A DNA stretch of 64,000 nt from Tritrichomonas musculus. Lineage: Eukaryota; Parabasalia; Tritrichomonadida; Tritrichomonadidae. The position numbers were made by a program, and so were the translations under genes. The notes under the pieces were generated by a model. That model was not told where the DNA came from. It saw nothing but the letters and a program-made list of their open reading frames with translations, and ran no database searches. The stretch spans positions 3,519,501 to 3,583,500 of the forward strand of contig JAPFFF010000005.1 in the NCBI GenBank assembly GCA_039105265.1. The letters are read 5' to 3'. This document shows positions 61,507 to 64,000 of this stretch, in pieces. Within the stretch, counting starts at the first letter, position 1. Each line of letters starts with the position of its first letter.

Positions 61507-62733
61507 TCATAAATTTTTTTTGTAAAGAATCAAATTTTAAAATTGAATTTTTTGTTATACAATTATATGTCATGTTTAAAAATTCTTTGTTTGATAAAAT
61601 TAAAAAAATTTCTTAAATTAACTTAGATAAATCAATTTTACAATAATCGCAGATTGAATTAGAAATCGTATGATTTGAAAAGATTAATTGAATTCTTATT
61701 AATTGAATATTTTATAATATTTTTTGGGGACTATATCAAAATTTCCACTTTTTCTCTGGCCAGTATCAAAATTTTCAATTAAAAAAAAAATAAGTATCAT
61801 TTTTTAATAGAAAAAAAAATTCTAGTATCATATTTTAATAGAAAAACATTTCATGAGTATCATTTTTTTTTATCAATTTTTTTATCTTTTGCAACAAGTA
61901 CACAGGAAAAATTTAAAAAAAATATATCTCGAATCAGCTACAGGAGAACGTTCAAATGATAGTATTTTTATGCAAAAGTAAACTACTCGCTCGACATATT
62001 AAAATTTATTTCACCAAGAATCATTCGAAAAAAAGTATTTAACGCTGGTTTATTGTAGAAAAACAAGTTTAACATAATTTTTCTCAGCAACATGAGCTAA
62101 AAACCAGTTTTTCAAATCGATGTCTAATTACGAATAATCAATTTTTTTACAGGTCTACTTATGTACCAAGTTTTACTGCTTCAATTAATATTCTTTATCA
62201 TTTTTTACATATATTCATGACTACAAATACTATGTAATTCGCTTTCTATTTTTGAAAATTCTCATGAATATTCAAAAAATTATTCAAAAAACAGAGACAA
62301 AAATATGTTATATCTACACTATATATAGTATAACTTTAAAATATAGTAGTATTGTTTCTTTATTTTCTTTTTTATGTCTAAAAACTTAATAATTTTGCAA
62401 AATTGTAAACGAATAATAAACGTTCTTCTTTTTCATTTATTTTTCTTTTCATCAAATTATAAATTTTTTGAGCTTTTTTCTAATGAAAAATTTAACATTT
62501 TAAAAATATTTAGAAATAAATTATTGTAATTTAATGAAAATGATTAAATATTATAATCTAATGAAAATTATCCAATTAATATGATTGAATGAACTTGATT
62601 GTTTATAATAATTCGATATTTATAAAAAATGCAATTGTTTGAATGTGATTATTTAGAAGATTTAATTTGATTAGAAGAATGTGATTGATTAAAAAATTTA
62701 TTTGAATCAATTATATTCAATTATCCCTAGGTA
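61507..62733. other. AT-rich spacer with short degenerate repeats
   Basis: The word AGTATCAT(A)TTTTAATAGAAAAA occurs about three times between 61793 and 61870, a degenerate short repeat. Sequence from 61880 to 62180 is of higher complexity without a readable frame. From about 62520 it contains ATTGAATGAA- and GAATGTGATT-like words that resemble the reverse complement of the following minisatellite. Confidence 0.5.
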
Positions 62734-64000
62734 ATCACTTTCATTCTTTCATTCGCTTTAATTCAATCACTTTTACTCATTCAATCATTTCATTCATTCA
62801 ATTACTTTTACTCATTCAATCATTTCATTCATTCAATCATTTCATTCATTCAATTACTTTTACTCATTCAATTACTTTTACTCATTCAATCATTTCATTC
62901 ATTCAATTGCTTTCATTCATTCAATTACTTTTACTCTTTCAATCATTTCATTCATTCAATTACTTTTACTCTTTCAATCATTTCATTCATTCAATCATTT
63001 CATTCATTCAATTGCTTTCATTCATTCAATTACTTTTACTCATTCAATCATTTCATTCATTCAATTGCTTTCATTCATTCAATTACTTTTACTCTTTCAA
63101 TCATTTCATTCATTCAATCATTTCATTCATTCAATCATTTCATTCATTCAATCATTTCATTCATTCAATTGCTTTCATTCATTCAATCATTTCATTCATT
63201 CAATTACTTTTACTCATTCAATCATTTCATTCATTCAATTACTTTTACTCTTTCAATCATTTCATTCATTCAATTGCTTTCATTCATTCAATTGCTTTCA
63301 TTCATTCAATTACTTTTACTCATTCAATCATTTCATTCATTCAATTACTTTCATTCATTCAATTACTTTTACTCTTTCAATCATTTCATTCATTCAATTG
63401 CTTTCATTCATTCAATTGCTTTCATTCATTCAATTACTTTTACTCATTCAATCATTTCATTCATTCAATCATTTCATTCATTCAATCATTTCATTCATTC
63501 AATCATTTCATTCATTCAATTGCTTTCATTCATTCAATTGCTTTCATTCATTCAATTACTTTTACTCATTCAATCATTTCATTCATTCAATCATTTCATT
63601 CATTCAATCATTTCATTCATTCAATCATTTCATTCATTCAATTGCTTTCATTCATTCAATCATTTCATTCATTCAATTGCTTTCATTCATTCAATCACTT
63701 TCATTCATTCAATCATTTCATTCATTCAATTGCTTTAATTCATTCAATTACTTTTACTCTTTCAATCATTTCATTCATTCAATTGCTTTCATTCATTCAA
63801 TTACTTTTACTCTTTCAATCATTTCATTCATTCAATTGCTTTCATTCATTCAATCATTTCATTCATTCAATCATTTCATTCATTCAATTGCTTTCATTCA
63901 TTCAATTACTTTTACTCTTTCAATCATTTCATTCATTCAATTGCTTTCATTCATTCAATTACTTTTACTCTTTCAATCATTTCATTCATTCAATTACTTT
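62734..64000 (+). repeat. Minisatellite of 17/18-bp CATTCATTCAA monomers, running off the window
   Basis: More than 1.2 kb of head-to-tail monomers in four forms: TCATTTCATTCATTCAA (17 bp), TTGCTTTCATTCATTCAA, TTACTTTTACTCATTCAA and TTACTTTTACTCTTTCAA (18 bp each). The TTACTTTTACT forms are almost always followed by the 17-bp form. A 189-codon frame (63169-63738) with a His-Ser-Phe-Asn pattern is only a by-product of the repeat. The true end lies beyond base 64000. Confidence 0.95.

Noticed and set aside
63169-63738. 189-residue His/Ser/Phe/Asn protein
   Set aside because: It is translated minisatellite; the repeat simply lacks stops in this frame.
1-64000. Introns with the trichomonad ACTAACACACAG branch/acceptor motif
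   Set aside because: Reading both strands I did not find a match; genes listed are uninterrupted. A motif scan would settle it.

Overview
This window looks like a parabasalid (trichomonad) nuclear genome, most likely Tritrichomonas or a close relative. It is very AT-rich. Genes are mostly uninterrupted reading frames with long spacers, and I saw no copy of the canonical trichomonad intron motif. Several genes carry TCA(C/T)T(A/T)-type Initiator motifs within about 30 nt of the start codon. The gene set fits the assignment: a [FeFe]-hydrogenase maturase HydE with a hydrogenosome-like leader, an R2R3 Myb, Asn-rich nuclear-type proteins, divergent CAMK-like kinases, and a dense load of DNA transposons (mariner, Tc1, pogo, MULE and MITEs).

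Layout: 1-2921 is the 3' part of a long helical-repeat protein. 2.9-10.6 kb is AT spacer with one Myb gene (7567-8700, minus). 10.6-25.0 kb is a transposon graveyard: two palindromic MITEs, a decayed membrane protein, a decayed ankyrin protein, a MULE relic, and a mariner (15172-20605). The mariner was split by a second element (15239-19390), which itself holds a 1.86-kb mariner-type element and a Tc1 element. An apparently intact pogo element (21120-23449) and another MITE follow. 25.4-45.7 kb is the gene-rich core: CAMKK-like kinase, inositol polyphosphate kinase, tail-anchored protein, HydE, an Asn-rich possible Myb/SANT protein, a Bre1-like RING protein, a type I membrane protein, an NTF2-like protein, a two-TM protein and another Asn-rich protein.

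47720-53482 is a complete MULE with 9-bp target duplications and an intact 780-aa transposase. Its very long terminal inverted repeats contain 15 copies of a GC-rich 120-bp repeat and extra copies of the transposase 5' end. 53.5-64 kb holds a BTB-like stub, an ER-type J-protein lacking HPD, a tRNA-Thr(UGU), a second kinase, a TTAA-flanked MITE, a broken coding relic at 58.2-60.05 kb, a bacterial-like alpha/beta hydrolase, and a 17/18-bp minisatellite running off the window end.

There is no operon logic. The host genes are unrelated housekeeping, signalling and surface functions. The most unusual object is the MULE, whose architecture records duplication and arm-by-arm homogenisation of its own promoter and 5' coding region.
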